Shown one piece after another: positions 47,001 through 56,071 of a stretch of DNA of 64,000 nucleotides (position 1 is the stretch's first letter; each line of letters begins with the position of its first letter). Made by a program: the position numbers and the translations under genes. The notes below the pieces were generated by a model, which was not told where the DNA came from, did no database searches, and was given only the letters and a program-made list of their open reading frames with translations. Source of the DNA: Aliiruegeria lutimaris (GTDB taxonomy: Bacteria; Pseudomonadota; Alphaproteobacteria; Rhodobacterales; Rhodobacteraceae); NCBI RefSeq assembly GCF_900099935.1, contig NZ_FNEK01000009.1, positions 1 to 64,000 of the forward strand, given 5' to 3'.

Positions 47001-49334
47001 GTGCCATCGTTTTCGAACACACTCGAGCAGGCAATTCACGCTGCCCTGGGCTTTGCCAATGCCCGCCGCCACGAACTTGCCACCCTGGAACATCTGCTGC
47101 TGGCGCTGATCGACGAACCCGATGCAGCCAAGGTCATGCAGGCCTGCGATGTGGACCTTGAAGAGCTGCGCGGCAAGCTGACGGAGTTCATCGAGGAAGA
47201 CCTGTCGACGCTCGTCACCGAGGTTGAGGGCTCCGAAGCCGTGCCGACGGCGGCTTTCCAGCGGGTTATTCAGCGGGCGGCTATTCACGTTCAATCCTCG
47301 GGTCGGACCGAGGTTACCGGCGCGAATGTGCTGGTCGCCATCTTCGCCGAGCGCGAATCGAACGCGGCCTATTTCCTGCAGGAGCAGGACATGACCCGTT
47401 ACGACGCCGTGAATTTCATCGCTCATGGCGTGGCCAAGAATCCGGGCTTCGGCGAGAGCCGTCCGGTGACCGGCGCAGACATGGAAGAAGAGGCCAGCCA
47501 GCATGATACCTCCAGCCCCGATGGCGGCGACGGCAAGGAGTCGGCGCTGTCGAAATATTGCGTCGATCTGAACGCCAAGGCCGAGAAAGGCGATGTGGAC
47601 CCGCTGATCGGCCGCGAATACGAGGTCGAGCGCTGCATCCAGGTGCTCTGCCGCCGCCGCAAGAACAACCCGCTGTTGGTGGGTGATCCGGGCGTGGGCA
47701 AGACCGCGATTGCCGAGGGGCTCGCGCGCAAGATCGTTGCCGGCGAGACGCCGGAAGTGCTTTCGGGCGCGACGATCTTCTCGCTCGACATGGGCGCGCT
47801 TCTGGCCGGCACCCGCTATCGCGGCGATTTCGAGGAGCGCCTCAAGGCCGTGGTCACCGAATTGGAAGATCACCCCGATGCCGTGCTCTTCATCGACGAG
47901 ATCCATACCGTGATCGGCGCGGGCGCCACCTCTGGCGGCGCGATGGATGCCTCCAACCTGCTGAAGCCCGCGCTTCAGGGCGGCAAGCTTCGCTGCATGG
48001 GCTCCACCACCTACAAGGAGTACCGCCAGCACTTCGAAAAAGACCGCGCGCTTTCCCGTCGTTTCCAGAAGATCGACGTGAACGAGCCCTCCGTGGCCGA
48101 CAGCATCAAGATCCTGAAGGGCCTGAAGCCCTATTTCGAGGAACACCACGATATCAAGTACACCGCCGATGCGATTAAGACCGCGGTGGAGCTGTCCGCG
48201 CGCTACATGAATGACCGCAAACTGCCAGACAAGGCGATCGACGTGATCGACGAGGCGGGCGCGGCCCAGCATCTGGTGGCAGAGAGCAAGCGGCGCAAGA
48301 CAATCGGCACCAAGGAGATCGAGGCGGTGATTGCCAAGATCGCTCGGATTCCGGCCAAAAACGTCTCCAAGGACGATGCCGCTGTGCTTCGGGATCTCGA
48401 AACCACGCTCAAGCGGGTTGTCTTTGGGCAGAACAGCGCCATCGAAGCGCTCTCGGCGGCGATCAAGCTGGCCCGCGCCGGCCTGCGCGAGCCCGAGAAG
48501 CCCATCGGCAACTACCTCTTTGCGGGCCCGACCGGCGTCGGCAAAACCGAGGTTGCCAAGCAGTTGGCCGATACGTTGGGCGTCGAACTCCTGCGTTTCG
48601 ACATGTCGGAATACATGGAGAAACACGCGGTCTCCCGCCTGATCGGCGCGCCTCCGGGTTATGTCGGCTTCGACCAGGGTGGTCTGCTGACCGACGGCGT
48701 GGACCAGCATCCGCATTGCGTGTTGCTGCTCGACGAGATCGAGAAGGCGCATCCGGACGTGTTCAACATCCTGCTGCAAGTGATGGATCACGGCACGTTG
48801 ACGGACCATAACGGTCGTTCGGTCGATTTCCGAAACGTGATCCTGATCATGACCTCGAACGCGGGTGCCGCAGACATGGCCAAGGCCGCGATCGGCTTCG
48901 GGCGCGACAAGCGCGAGGGCGAGGATACGGCCGCCATCGAGCGCACCTTCACGCCGGAATTCCGTAACCGCCTGGACGCGGTGGTCAGCTTCGCGCCGCT
49001 GGGCAAGGAGGTGATCCTGCAAGTGGTCGAGAAGTTCGTCCTCCAGCTCGAGGCACAGCTGATGGATCGCAATGTGACCATCGAACTGACCACCCCGGCC
49101 GCGGAATGGCTGGCCGAGAAGGGGTACGACGACAAGATGGGCGCCCGCCCGCTCGGCCGGGTCATCCAGGAGTACATCAAGAAGCCGCTGGCGGAGGAAC
49201 TGCTCTTCGGCAAGCTCACCAAGGGCGGCATCGTCAAGGTCTCGGTCGAGGATGGCGAACTGAAGCTTCAGGTCGAGGAGCCTAGCAAGCCGCAGCTTTC
49301 CTCGCGCAAGCCGCCGCTCCTGACAGCGGATTGA
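47001..49334 (+). CDS. clpA: ATP-dependent Clp protease ATP-binding subunit ClpA
   Basis: The product is 777 residues. The N-domain (FSNTLEQAIHAALGFANARRHELATLEHLLLALI) is followed by AAA+ module 1 with Walker A GDPGVGKT and module 2 with GPTGVGKT and DEIEKAHPDVFN. It unfolds substrates for ClpP. The start is GTG at 47001 after aaaaggagcacgaact. The gene ends with a TGA overlapping the next ATG (TGATG), coupling it to an M23 peptidase gene. Confidence 0.95.
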   Translation: MPSFSNTLEQAIHAALGFANARRHELATLEHLLLALIDEPDAAKVMQACDVDLEELRGKLTEFIEEDLSTLVTEVEGSEAVPTAAFQRVIQRAAIHVQSSGRTEVTGANVLVAIFAERESNAAYFLQEQDMTRYDAVNFIAHGVAKNPGFGESRPVTGADMEEEASQHDTSSPDGGDGKESALSKYCVDLNAKAEKGDVDPLIGREYEVERCIQVLCRRRKNNPLLVGDPGVGKTAIAEGLARKIVAGETPEVLSGATIFSLDMGALLAGTRYRGDFEERLKAVVTELEDHPDAVLFIDEIHTVIGAGATSGGAMDASNLLKPALQGGKLRCMGSTTYKEYRQHFEKDRALSRRFQKIDVNEPSVADSIKILKGLKPYFEEHHDIKYTADAIKTAVELSARYMNDRKLPDKAIDVIDEAGAAQHLVAESKRRKTIGTKEIEAVIAKIARIPAKNVSKDDAAVLRDLETTLKRVVFGQNSAIEALSAAIKLARAGLREPEKPIGNYLFAGPTGVGKTEVAKQLADTLGVELLRFDMSEYMEKHAVSRLIGAPPGYVGFDQGGLLTDGVDQHPHCVLLLDEIEKAHPDVFNILLQVMDHGTLTDHNGRSVDFRNVILIMTSNAGAADMAKAAIGFGRDKREGEDTAAIERTFTPEFRNRLDAVVSFAPLGKEVILQVVEKFVLQLEAQLMDRNVTIELTTPAAEWLAEKGYDDKMGARPLGRVIQEYIKKPLAEELLFGKLTKGGIVKVSVEDGELKLQVEEPSKPQLSSRKPPLLTAD

Positions 49335-50341
49335 TGGTAGGAAACCGAAGATGGGGACCAGGGCGCCTGCGGGCGCCCTTTCTCTGTCTTCTTGCCATTC
49401 CCGCGCTGGCAGACGCCCCTGCGACACCGCCCCCAGCCCTGCTCTTTCCGGTCGACTGCTCCGAGACGACCTGCCGGATCACGCGTTACGTCGATCGCGA
49501 TCCAGGCCCGGGCGCAATCGATCATGCCTGTGGCACGCTCACCGGCGATGCGCATAAGGGAACCGATATCGCCGTCGCGCCGGGCATGGCCTTTGGCGAC
49601 GGGATCGCCGTGCGTGCGGCTGCCGCGGGCCGTGTGCGGGGAATTCGGGACAACATGCCCGATATCGAGGTGGAGAATCCCAACGCGCCCGATGTCTCGG
49701 CGCGGGAATGCGGAAACGGGATCGTTATCACCCATCAAGACGGCTGGGTGTCGCAATACTGCCATTTGCGGCGCGGCAGTGTCCTGGTGCGGAAAGGAGA
49801 AACGGTCGAAGCCGGCGCCCTGATCGGGCAGATAGGCATGAGCGGCAAGGCCAGTGCCCCGCACCTGCATTTCTCCCTTCGCCACGGCAAGCAGGTCATC
49901 GACCCGTTCCGCGCCGATGCAGGCACGGATTGTGGTACGACTCCCGCGCTTTCCGCTTGGCAGGCGGACGACTTTCCTGCCTACCAGCCCGGCGGCCTGA
50001 TACAGATCGGCCTGCTCGACAGGCTTCCCGATTTTACGGAGATCCTCTCGGGGCTTCCCGGCAACGCCCTGCCAGAAACCGCGCCCGAGGCGATCGTGCT
50101 CTGGGGGCTTTTCTTTGGCGGACGGGCTGGCGACCGGATGATCCTGACACTCAGCAGCGAAGCGGGACCGGAGAACAGCCGAAGCTTCCCGCTCGAAAAA
50201 GACCAGCCGTTGTTTTTCCGCGCATACGGGTTGAACGCGCCAAAAGGCGGGTTTCACCCCGGTGCCTACCAGGCACATGTCGCGCACTGGCGCGACAGGC
50301 GGCTGCTTGATGAGCGCGGGTTCCAGTTCGCGCTTCCCTGA
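49334..50341 (+). CDS. secreted M23-family peptidase (LytM-like)
   Basis: The product is 335 residues. A signal peptide (ending ALA-DAP near residue 26) is followed by an M23 domain with zinc motif HKGTDIAV, the HQDGWVSQYCHL block and APHLHFSLRHG. The C-terminal part of about 150 residues is unassigned and beta-rich. It would cut peptidoglycan peptides in the periplasm, or be a regulator if inactive; the HxxxD and HxH residues look intact. It overlaps clpA by TGATG and converges on the OmpA-like gene with 3 bases between stops. Confidence 0.85.
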   Translation: MVGNRRWGPGRLRAPFLCLLAIPALADAPATPPPALLFPVDCSETTCRITRYVDRDPGPGAIDHACGTLTGDAHKGTDIAVAPGMAFGDGIAVRAAAAGRVRGIRDNMPDIEVENPNAPDVSARECGNGIVITHQDGWVSQYCHLRRGSVLVRKGETVEAGALIGQIGMSGKASAPHLHFSLRHGKQVIDPFRADAGTDCGTTPALSAWQADDFPAYQPGGLIQIGLLDRLPDFTEILSGLPGNALPETAPEAIVLWGLFFGGRAGDRMILTLSSEAGPENSRSFPLEKDQPLFFRAYGLNAPKGGFHPGAYQAHVAHWRDRRLLDERGFQFALP

Positions 50342-50344
50342 AGC

Positions 50345-52735
50345 TCAGCGCTCCGTCAGCTTCATCTCGATCCGACGATTGCGCGCTCGCGCCTCGTCCG
50401 TGTCCTCCGTCGACACCGGCTGGAACTCGCCGAAGCCGTTTGCGGCAAGCCTGCTTGGCGCGAAGCCCAGCTCTTCGGTCATGTGGCGGACAACCGCCAG
50501 TGCACGGGCCTGGCTCAACTCCCAGTTGTCCCGGAACTCGCCGAAGCCGGACAGCGGTTGGTCATCCGTATGCCCGTCGACGCGGATCACCCAGTCGATT
50601 TCCTTCGGGATTTCGCCCGAGACTTCGGACAGGATCGCCGCGACGCGCGATATCTGCTCGCGCCCTTGCTCGGAGATATCGGCCGAGCCCGGCTCGAACA
50701 GCACCTCGGAGGAAAAGACGAAGCGATCGCCCTCGATCCGCACCCCTTCGCGACCGCCGAGGACATCCCGCATACGCCCGAAGAATTCGGAGCGGTAATT
50801 CTTGAGCTCCCGCGCCTCGGCTTCCAGCCGCTGCTTCTCTTTCTCGAGCCGGATCCGCTCGGCCTCTTCCAAGCGGGCACGTTCGGCCTCGGCCTCGGCG
50901 CGCTGTGCTTCGGCCCGCGCGCGCGCCTTTTCCTCGGAGGCGACCTGCGCCAGCGCGGTATTGAGGCGCGTGCCCAGCGACTGGATCTCCACCCGCGAAT
51001 CCGCGTCTCGGGCCTCGGAAGCGTCCAGAAGCTGCTGGAGCGACGAAAGCTGGCTGCGCAGCGAGGAGATGTTTTCGTTGAGCAGCGCCATCCGCCGCTG
51101 GCTCTCGGCGGATTCGGCCTGTTTCTGCTCCAACTCTCGCTGCGCCGCCGACAGGAGCGCCGCGCGTTGTTCCGCCGCGCTCATTTGTTCCGAGGTCGCC
51201 TGCTCCGCCGCCAGCTTGGCCGCGAGCGCCGCGGCGAGTTGTTTGCGAACACTTTCGACGTCGCCCGTGGCCGCGCGCAGGCTCTCGTTCTCGGCCTGTT
51301 GACGGGAAAGCGCGCTGCGCAGCTCTGCAATATCGTTCGAGAGCGTCTCGATGATCCGCTGTGCCTCGGCGAGTTGCCGGGCTGTTCCCAGCCCTTCATC
51401 CGCCGCCGCGTCGCGCTCGGCTGTCAGGCGGGCAACCGTCGCCCGCTCCGCGTCGAGTTCCGCCGTCAGCGTCTCGGCACGGGCCTGCGCCTCGGCCAAG
51501 GCGGCGGCCCCGGCAGCGCCACCTTCCTCGGCGCGTTGCAATTCGGCCGCCAGCGCATCTCCGCGGTTCCTGAGCCCCACCACTTCCGCCGTCAGGCGGG
51601 CAACCTCGTCCTGGGCCTGCCCAAGCGCCATCGCCCCGGCGGACTGTCCGCTGCGTGCATCTTCCAGCGCAGCGGCGAGCCGGGCACGCTCCACCTCGGC
51701 GGCGGCAAGCGCTTGCTTCATGCGTTCGGCCTCTGCCTCCGCTTCGGCCAAGGCCGCGGAATTGGCCTGCCGGGCCTCGCTTTCTGACTGCAACTGCTCC
51801 GACAAGCTCAAACGCGCCACCAGTGCGGCGGCCAGTTTCTCGTCCAGCTCAGCTTCGGCCGATTGCGCCGCGGCAAGCATCGTGAGCGTCTCTTCGGCCT
51901 TGCGCCGTTGTTCCTCAAGGGCGAGCGTCATTGCCGTCAGCTCGTCCTCGGCGCCCTTGAGCCGTTCGCGCAGATTGGCCGCCGCCGCCGCTTCCGCCAG
52001 CCGCGCGGCCTCTTCCTCGCTCAGGCGTTCCTGAAGACCCTCGGCCTCGGCCAGCTTCGCGGCCAGCTCGGCATCCGTCTCGGCATTCTGCGAGCGCAGG
52101 TCGGCCACCAAGGCTTCGAGCGCCTCGCGGCGGGCCGCGGCGAGCCGGGCCTCCTCTTGCTGCTGGTCCATCTCGCTGCGCGCTGAAGCGAGCGCCGTTT
52201 CCAGAGCGCTGCGCTCGTCGTTCAGGGCATCGCGCGCCCCGGTCAGCGCATCGCGTTCAGCTTCGAGCTGGCTGCGCTGCCCTTCCAGCGAGGCAACGTT
52301 CTCGCGCGCCCGGTCGCGTTCCAGAAGGAGCGCGGCCACCTGGGCTTCGAAATCCGAGATCTGCCCGGCCGCGTTGGCCAATGCGACTTCCTGCTGGCCA
52401 ACCTGTGCGGTGAGGGCCGCGATCAGCGCGGCCTGCTGGTCGGCCTCGTCGCGTGCCGCGGCCAGCGTCGAGCCGAGAGAGCCGACCTGTTGTTCCAGGT
52501 CCGTGGTCTTTCTGCGCTCCATGCCGAGCGCTTCGGCCAGTTGTGAAATTTCGCCGTGCAGGATGTCGAGCTCGCTTTCCTGCCCGGTGATCGTCTCGCG
52601 CAGCATGAACTGGACGATCATGAAGATCGACAGCACGAACATCAGCACCAGCAGGAGCGCCGTCATCGCATCGACGAAACCGGGCCAGATCGAGGCCGAG
52701 AACCGGTCGCTGCTCCGGCGGCGCGACAGGGCCAT
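50345..52735 (-). CDS. MotB/OmpA-like protein with very long coiled coil
   Basis: The product is 796 residues. A short cytoplasmic N-terminus is followed by one TM segment (about 15-47) whose start SIWPGFVDAMTALLLVL holds Asp22 in the place of the MotB proton-binding Asp. About 600 residues of Glu/Ala/Gln/Leu-rich coiled coil follow. The C-terminal OmpA-like peptidoglycan-binding domain (about 700-796) has VDGHTDDQPLS and NWELSQARA. It is coupled to the upstream MotA/ExbB-like gene, 3 bases away. Together they look like an ion-driven stator linked to the wall; the task is unknown. ZorB of Zorya systems is similar in plan, but no ZorC/ZorD/ZorE is present. Confidence 0.8.
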   Translation of the reverse strand: MALSRRRSSDRFSASIWPGFVDAMTALLLVLMFVLSIFMIVQFMLRETITGQESELDILHGEISQLAEALGMERRKTTDLEQQVGSLGSTLAAARDEADQQAALIAALTAQVGQQEVALANAAGQISDFEAQVAALLLERDRARENVASLEGQRSQLEAERDALTGARDALNDERSALETALASARSEMDQQQEEARLAAARREALEALVADLRSQNAETDAELAAKLAEAEGLQERLSEEEAARLAEAAAAANLRERLKGAEDELTAMTLALEEQRRKAEETLTMLAAAQSAEAELDEKLAAALVARLSLSEQLQSESEARQANSAALAEAEAEAERMKQALAAAEVERARLAAALEDARSGQSAGAMALGQAQDEVARLTAEVVGLRNRGDALAAELQRAEEGGAAGAAALAEAQARAETLTAELDAERATVARLTAERDAAADEGLGTARQLAEAQRIIETLSNDIAELRSALSRQQAENESLRAATGDVESVRKQLAAALAAKLAAEQATSEQMSAAEQRAALLSAAQRELEQKQAESAESQRRMALLNENISSLRSQLSSLQQLLDASEARDADSRVEIQSLGTRLNTALAQVASEEKARARAEAQRAEAEAERARLEEAERIRLEKEKQRLEAEARELKNYRSEFFGRMRDVLGGREGVRIEGDRFVFSSEVLFEPGSADISEQGREQISRVAAILSEVSGEIPKEIDWVIRVDGHTDDQPLSGFGEFRDNWELSQARALAVVRHMTEELGFAPSRLAANGFGEFQPVSTEDTDEARARNRRIEMKLTER

Positions 52736-52738
52736 GGA

Positions 52739-53986
52739 TCAGCCTCCCGCCCGGCCGTCCGGACCGACGACCGTGCCGGTATCGACCTGCGGTTGCACGG
52801 GACGTGAACGGCGGATTTCGCGGGTGAGTGTCGCCAGGTCAGCGCGCAGCTCGGCCACGGTTTCCTGCCGGCCTGCGGCCAGTTCTTCCAGGATGCGCAG
52901 CAATTGGACGTCGATCGAGCGCAGGCGCATCCGCGATTCCGCGTCGCCCCCGGTATCGGCCATCTCGCCTTCCTGCGTGGGGGCCGAGCCGACCTTGCGC
53001 AGCATTTGCTGCTGGGTGTCGTGCATGCGATCCTGCCCCTCGGCAATGCGTTCGAGAATGTCGGTTGCGCGATCGCCATGCTGCATGGTGCGGGTGAGCG
53101 CGGTCACCGCCATGGCAACCTCGGTCAGCTTGTCATCGACCATGGAGCGGCTGGCATCGGCGACGCTCAGTGTCTCGCGCATGACCTCCATCTGCTCGGC
53201 CATGTGGTCAAGCACGGCCACGAGCGCACCGGCCTCGCCGGACATTTCGCTCTCGCCGCCGGCGAAGCCGAGCCGGGTGATCGAGGAGAGCCATTCTTCC
53301 AGCTCGCGGTAAAAGCGGTTCTGTCCACGGGAGGCGAAAAGCTCCAGCAGGCCCACCACGAGCGAGCCGGCAAGACCCAATAGCGAGGAGCCGAAAGCGG
53401 TGCCCATGCCGCCGAGCTGTGCTTCCAGCCCGCCCATGAGCTTCTCGAAGACCTGCACGCCGGTCTCGCCCTCCTTGGGGGCGAGCGAGCGGATGGTCTC
53501 GACCACGGCCGGCACGGTGGTTGCCAGGCCATAGAAAGTACCCAAAAGGCCAAGGAATATCAGCAGGTTGACGATATAACGGGTGATATCCCGCCCTTCC
53601 TCGATCCGGGTTGCGACCGAGTCGAGAATGGAGCCGGCCGAGGTCGAGGAGATCTGCCGATGCACCCCGCGCGAGCGCAGCAATGCGGCCAGAGGCGCCA
53701 GAAGGCGCGGCGTAGGGCTGTGGGCCGCCGACTGGTGGTCGCGGGCGAAGGCCTCGATCCAGCGGACCGAGGAGGAAAGCTGCACGACTTGCAGGAAACA
53801 GGCCAGCACGCCGATGACGAAGACGAGGGCGATGGCGCCGTTCAGCCAGGGATTGGCCCAGAAGACCGGCTGGACCGAAGGAAAGACGACCCAGCTTCCG
53901 GCGGCGAAGAGCCCGACGGCAACCAACATCTGCGTGATCTGGCGCACAGGTTGCGAGAAATGGGTCTGGACTGGGCTGTCGCTCAT
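52739..53986 (-). CDS. MotA/TolQ/ExbB-like proton channel protein
   Basis: The product is 415 residues with four TM segments (about 17-36, 50-70, 137-160 and 195-217). The last two carry the family signature: LIFLGLLGTFYGLATTVPAV and GMGTAFGSSLLGLAGSLVVG. A C-terminal cytoplasmic part of about 190 residues is helical. The ATG at 53986 starts at MSDSPVQTHF; the upstream extension is unlikely. It would form the pentameric ion channel around the MotB/OmpA-like partner encoded just downstream. Confidence 0.82.
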   Translation of the reverse strand: MSDSPVQTHFSQPVRQITQMLVAVGLFAAGSWVVFPSVQPVFWANPWLNGAIALVFVIGVLACFLQVVQLSSSVRWIEAFARDHQSAAHSPTPRLLAPLAALLRSRGVHRQISSTSAGSILDSVATRIEEGRDITRYIVNLLIFLGLLGTFYGLATTVPAVVETIRSLAPKEGETGVQVFEKLMGGLEAQLGGMGTAFGSSLLGLAGSLVVGLLELFASRGQNRFYRELEEWLSSITRLGFAGGESEMSGEAGALVAVLDHMAEQMEVMRETLSVADASRSMVDDKLTEVAMAVTALTRTMQHGDRATDILERIAEGQDRMHDTQQQMLRKVGSAPTQEGEMADTGGDAESRMRLRSIDVQLLRILEELAAGRQETVAELRADLATLTREIRRSRPVQPQVDTGTVVGPDGRAGG

Positions 53987-54152
53987 GGTTCCGGGGCATC
54001 CCGCGCAGGTGAAAAATCTTGTTCGCACGTTAGTTGCGCGGTTTTCGAAAGCCAATGCGCAAACAGAAAAACTGCGGCAAAGCCGTTTGTGTGTAACCTC
54101 GAAACACGATCGCCGGGCCGGTTGCGTCCGGCCTGCCCGGATTTTCCGCGCC

Positions 54153-54713
54153 TCAGGCCTTGGTCGTCAAGGCGCGCACCCGTGCCACCAGCCAGTCGAG
54201 ATCTTCATCGGCCAAGCCAAGCTCGGTCAGGTGATCGGCCGTATTGAACAGGTACTCGGTGTTCGGTCCGCGCCCGCCGACGGCGCGGGCGATGATCTGT
54301 GCCTGTTCTTCAAGCGGCATGCCGCCGCAATACTGCACGTGGCCGCGTTCAATGACATAGGCCAGCGCGGTCACGTTGCGCCCGTCATGCAGGCGCAGGG
54401 AGACGAGTTCCTCAACATAGGCCGAGGAGATCAGTTCGCGCTCGCGCAGCGCGTCGAGCGTCCTGGCCTCCTCACCCGGCATCACCCGGAAGGCCAGCCC
54501 GTCGCAATGCGCCCCTTCGAACTGGTCTAGCGCCAGCACGAGGCCGGGATCCTCCTCGGTGCCGCGGTGGTGGATCGAGGACATGCAGAAGGCCCGGTGG
54601 TAGCCGGTGAGCCGCGCCACAGCCTGTTCCTCCACCGGGAAGCCCGGATGCCAGATCAGGCTGCCATAGCCGAAAACCCAAAGCGGTTGCGTCGTGTCGA
54701 TTTCCTGAAGCAT
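54153..54713 (-). CDS. gamma-glutamylcyclotransferase, ChaC type
   Basis: The product is 186 residues. The N-terminal block LWVFGYGSLIWHPGFP and SIHHRGTEEDPGLVLAL are typical of ChaC, which cleaves glutathione to 5-oxoproline and Cys-Gly. The C-terminal region GPNTEYLFNTADHLTELG is also conserved in the family. It is divergent from the DUF2125 gene. A second, different cyclotransferase-like gene lies at 32367-32927. Confidence 0.88.
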   Translation of the reverse strand: MLQEIDTTQPLWVFGYGSLIWHPGFPVEEQAVARLTGYHRAFCMSSIHHRGTEEDPGLVLALDQFEGAHCDGLAFRVMPGEEARTLDALRERELISSAYVEELVSLRLHDGRNVTALAYVIERGHVQYCGGMPLEEQAQIIARAVGGRGPNTEYLFNTADHLTELGLADEDLDWLVARVRALTTKA

Positions 54714-54775
54714 TTCTGGTCCCTCGCGTGTTCCGCGGTGTAAAGCGTAAAACGGGAAGAGGTGAAAGGGGCGTC

Positions 54776-55783
54776 ATGAAACCGATCCGTCTGCTGTGGC
54801 TCACAGTGATCTTCGTGCTTGGCTGGAGCGCCTGGTGGGGCTGGGGCGCGTGGAGCGCGAAAACCGGTCTCGAAGGGTGGCTTGAGACGCGGCGGGAGGC
54901 CGGCTGGCAAGCCGAGTGGGATTCGGTCGAGGTTCGGGGTTTTCCGACCCGGATCGACCGGACCATTTCCGGGCTGGTGCTGGCCAATACCGAGAAGGGC
55001 TGGGTCTGGCAGGCGCCGTTCTTCCAGATCCTGGGACTCAATTACCAGAAGGATCACGTGATCCTTGTCTGGCCCAACGAGATGACGCTGCAGACGCCGT
55101 GGCAGAAGGTCTCGATCACCGGCGACGAGATGCAGGGCAGCGTCACCTTCCGTCCCGGCGGCGAGCAGGAACTGGCAAGTGCGACGCTTGTGTTCGACGG
55201 ATTGGCGCTGGCCTCCGATGCTGGGTGGACTACCAGCATGGAGCAGATGCGCCTTGCCACCCGCCCGAACGAGACGCGGGAGGAACAGCGGGACATCGGG
55301 CTGGAGATCGTCGGGCTGAAGCCGCGCTCGGAGGGGATCGCGATGCTGGCCAAGGCCGGGCTGTTGCCCGCGACGGTTGACACGTTGAAGGCCGACCTGA
55401 CCGTCGGTTTCGACCGTCCCTGGAACCGGGAGGCGTTGGAGAAGGATCGCCCGCAACCGCGGGAGATCGACATTCACGAGATCGCCGCGAAATGGGGCCA
55501 GCTGGAACTGCGCATCGCCGGGGCACTGACGGTCGCGGCGGACGGCGTTATCAGCGGCGACGTGATGGTGAAGTCCACGAACTGGCGCGAGATGCTCGAC
55601 ATCGGTCGCCGTTCTGGGCTTGTTCCCGACAGCCTCGCCGATCCGGTCGAAAGCGCGTTGAGCATGTTGAGCGGACTGGCGGGCCGCTCCGACACGCTGG
55701 ATATCCCGCTGAGCTTCGAGAATGGCAGAACGCGGCTCGGGCCGCTTCCGCTCGGTCGCGCACCGGTTCTGTCGATTCCCTGA
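54776..55783 (+). CDS. DUF2125 periplasmic/membrane-anchored protein
   Basis: The product is 335 residues. An N-terminal signal or anchor (MKPIRLLWLTVIFVLGWSAWWGWG) is followed by the DUF2125 pattern (EVRGFPTRIDRTISGLVL, then WQAPFFQILGLNYQKDHVILVWP). Function unknown; the family is typical of alphaproteobacteria and resembles large envelope beta proteins. ATG 54776 follows gaggtgaaaggggcgtc. Confidence 0.8.
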   Translation: MKPIRLLWLTVIFVLGWSAWWGWGAWSAKTGLEGWLETRREAGWQAEWDSVEVRGFPTRIDRTISGLVLANTEKGWVWQAPFFQILGLNYQKDHVILVWPNEMTLQTPWQKVSITGDEMQGSVTFRPGGEQELASATLVFDGLALASDAGWTTSMEQMRLATRPNETREEQRDIGLEIVGLKPRSEGIAMLAKAGLLPATVDTLKADLTVGFDRPWNREALEKDRPQPREIDIHEIAAKWGQLELRIAGALTVAADGVISGDVMVKSTNWREMLDIGRRSGLVPDSLADPVESALSMLSGLAGRSDTLDIPLSFENGRTRLGPLPLGRAPVLSIP

Positions 55784-55818
55784 GACCGCAGCGGGAAGCA
55801 TCTTTGGGCCGCTCGGTG

Positions 55819-55885
55819 GCGCGCTTTGCGCGGGAACGATCCTGCGGATCGTGCCTCCGGAGGGGATATTTCCTGGAAAGATGAT
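55819..55885 (+). repeat. palindromic intergenic repeat, type B copy 3
   Basis: gcgcgctttgcgcggg, then aacgatcctgcggatcgt, then gcctccggaggggatatttcctggaaagatgat. It lies 35 bases past the DUF2125 gene stop and runs in the same direction. It includes the same GCGC-rich head as the copy at 20571-20645. Confidence 0.75.
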
Positions 55886-56007
55886 TGGAGAGAGCGCTTG
55901 GTGGATCCACATTCGGGAGGTGTTCCGACGCCGAATGGCGACAAGATCGTCCGGCTTTTTCCTTTCTCCGGCCGGCTGAGAGCGGTCGCCGAAGGGGCGG
56001 CCACCGA

Positions 56008-56036
56008 TAGACGGTTGCCCGCAAATTCGGTATAAT
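56008..56036 (+). promoter_or_regulatory. sigma-70-type promoter of the His/Cys protein
   Basis: A perfect -10 TATAAT (56031-56036) lies 17 bases after tagacg (56008-56013), a -35-like hexamer matching four of six consensus positions. The DNA from here to the start codon is AT-rich (tagatgtatttagatttatgattt), unlike the flanking sequence. The ribosome site aggaggcaaag follows. Confidence 0.6.
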
Positions 56037-56071
56037 TAGATGTATTTAGATTTATGATTTAGGAGGCAAAG

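Noticed and set aside
50345-53986. Zorya anti-phage system
   Set aside because: ZorA/ZorB-like architecture is present, but there is no ZorC, ZorD or ZorE nearby and neighbours are housekeeping genes.
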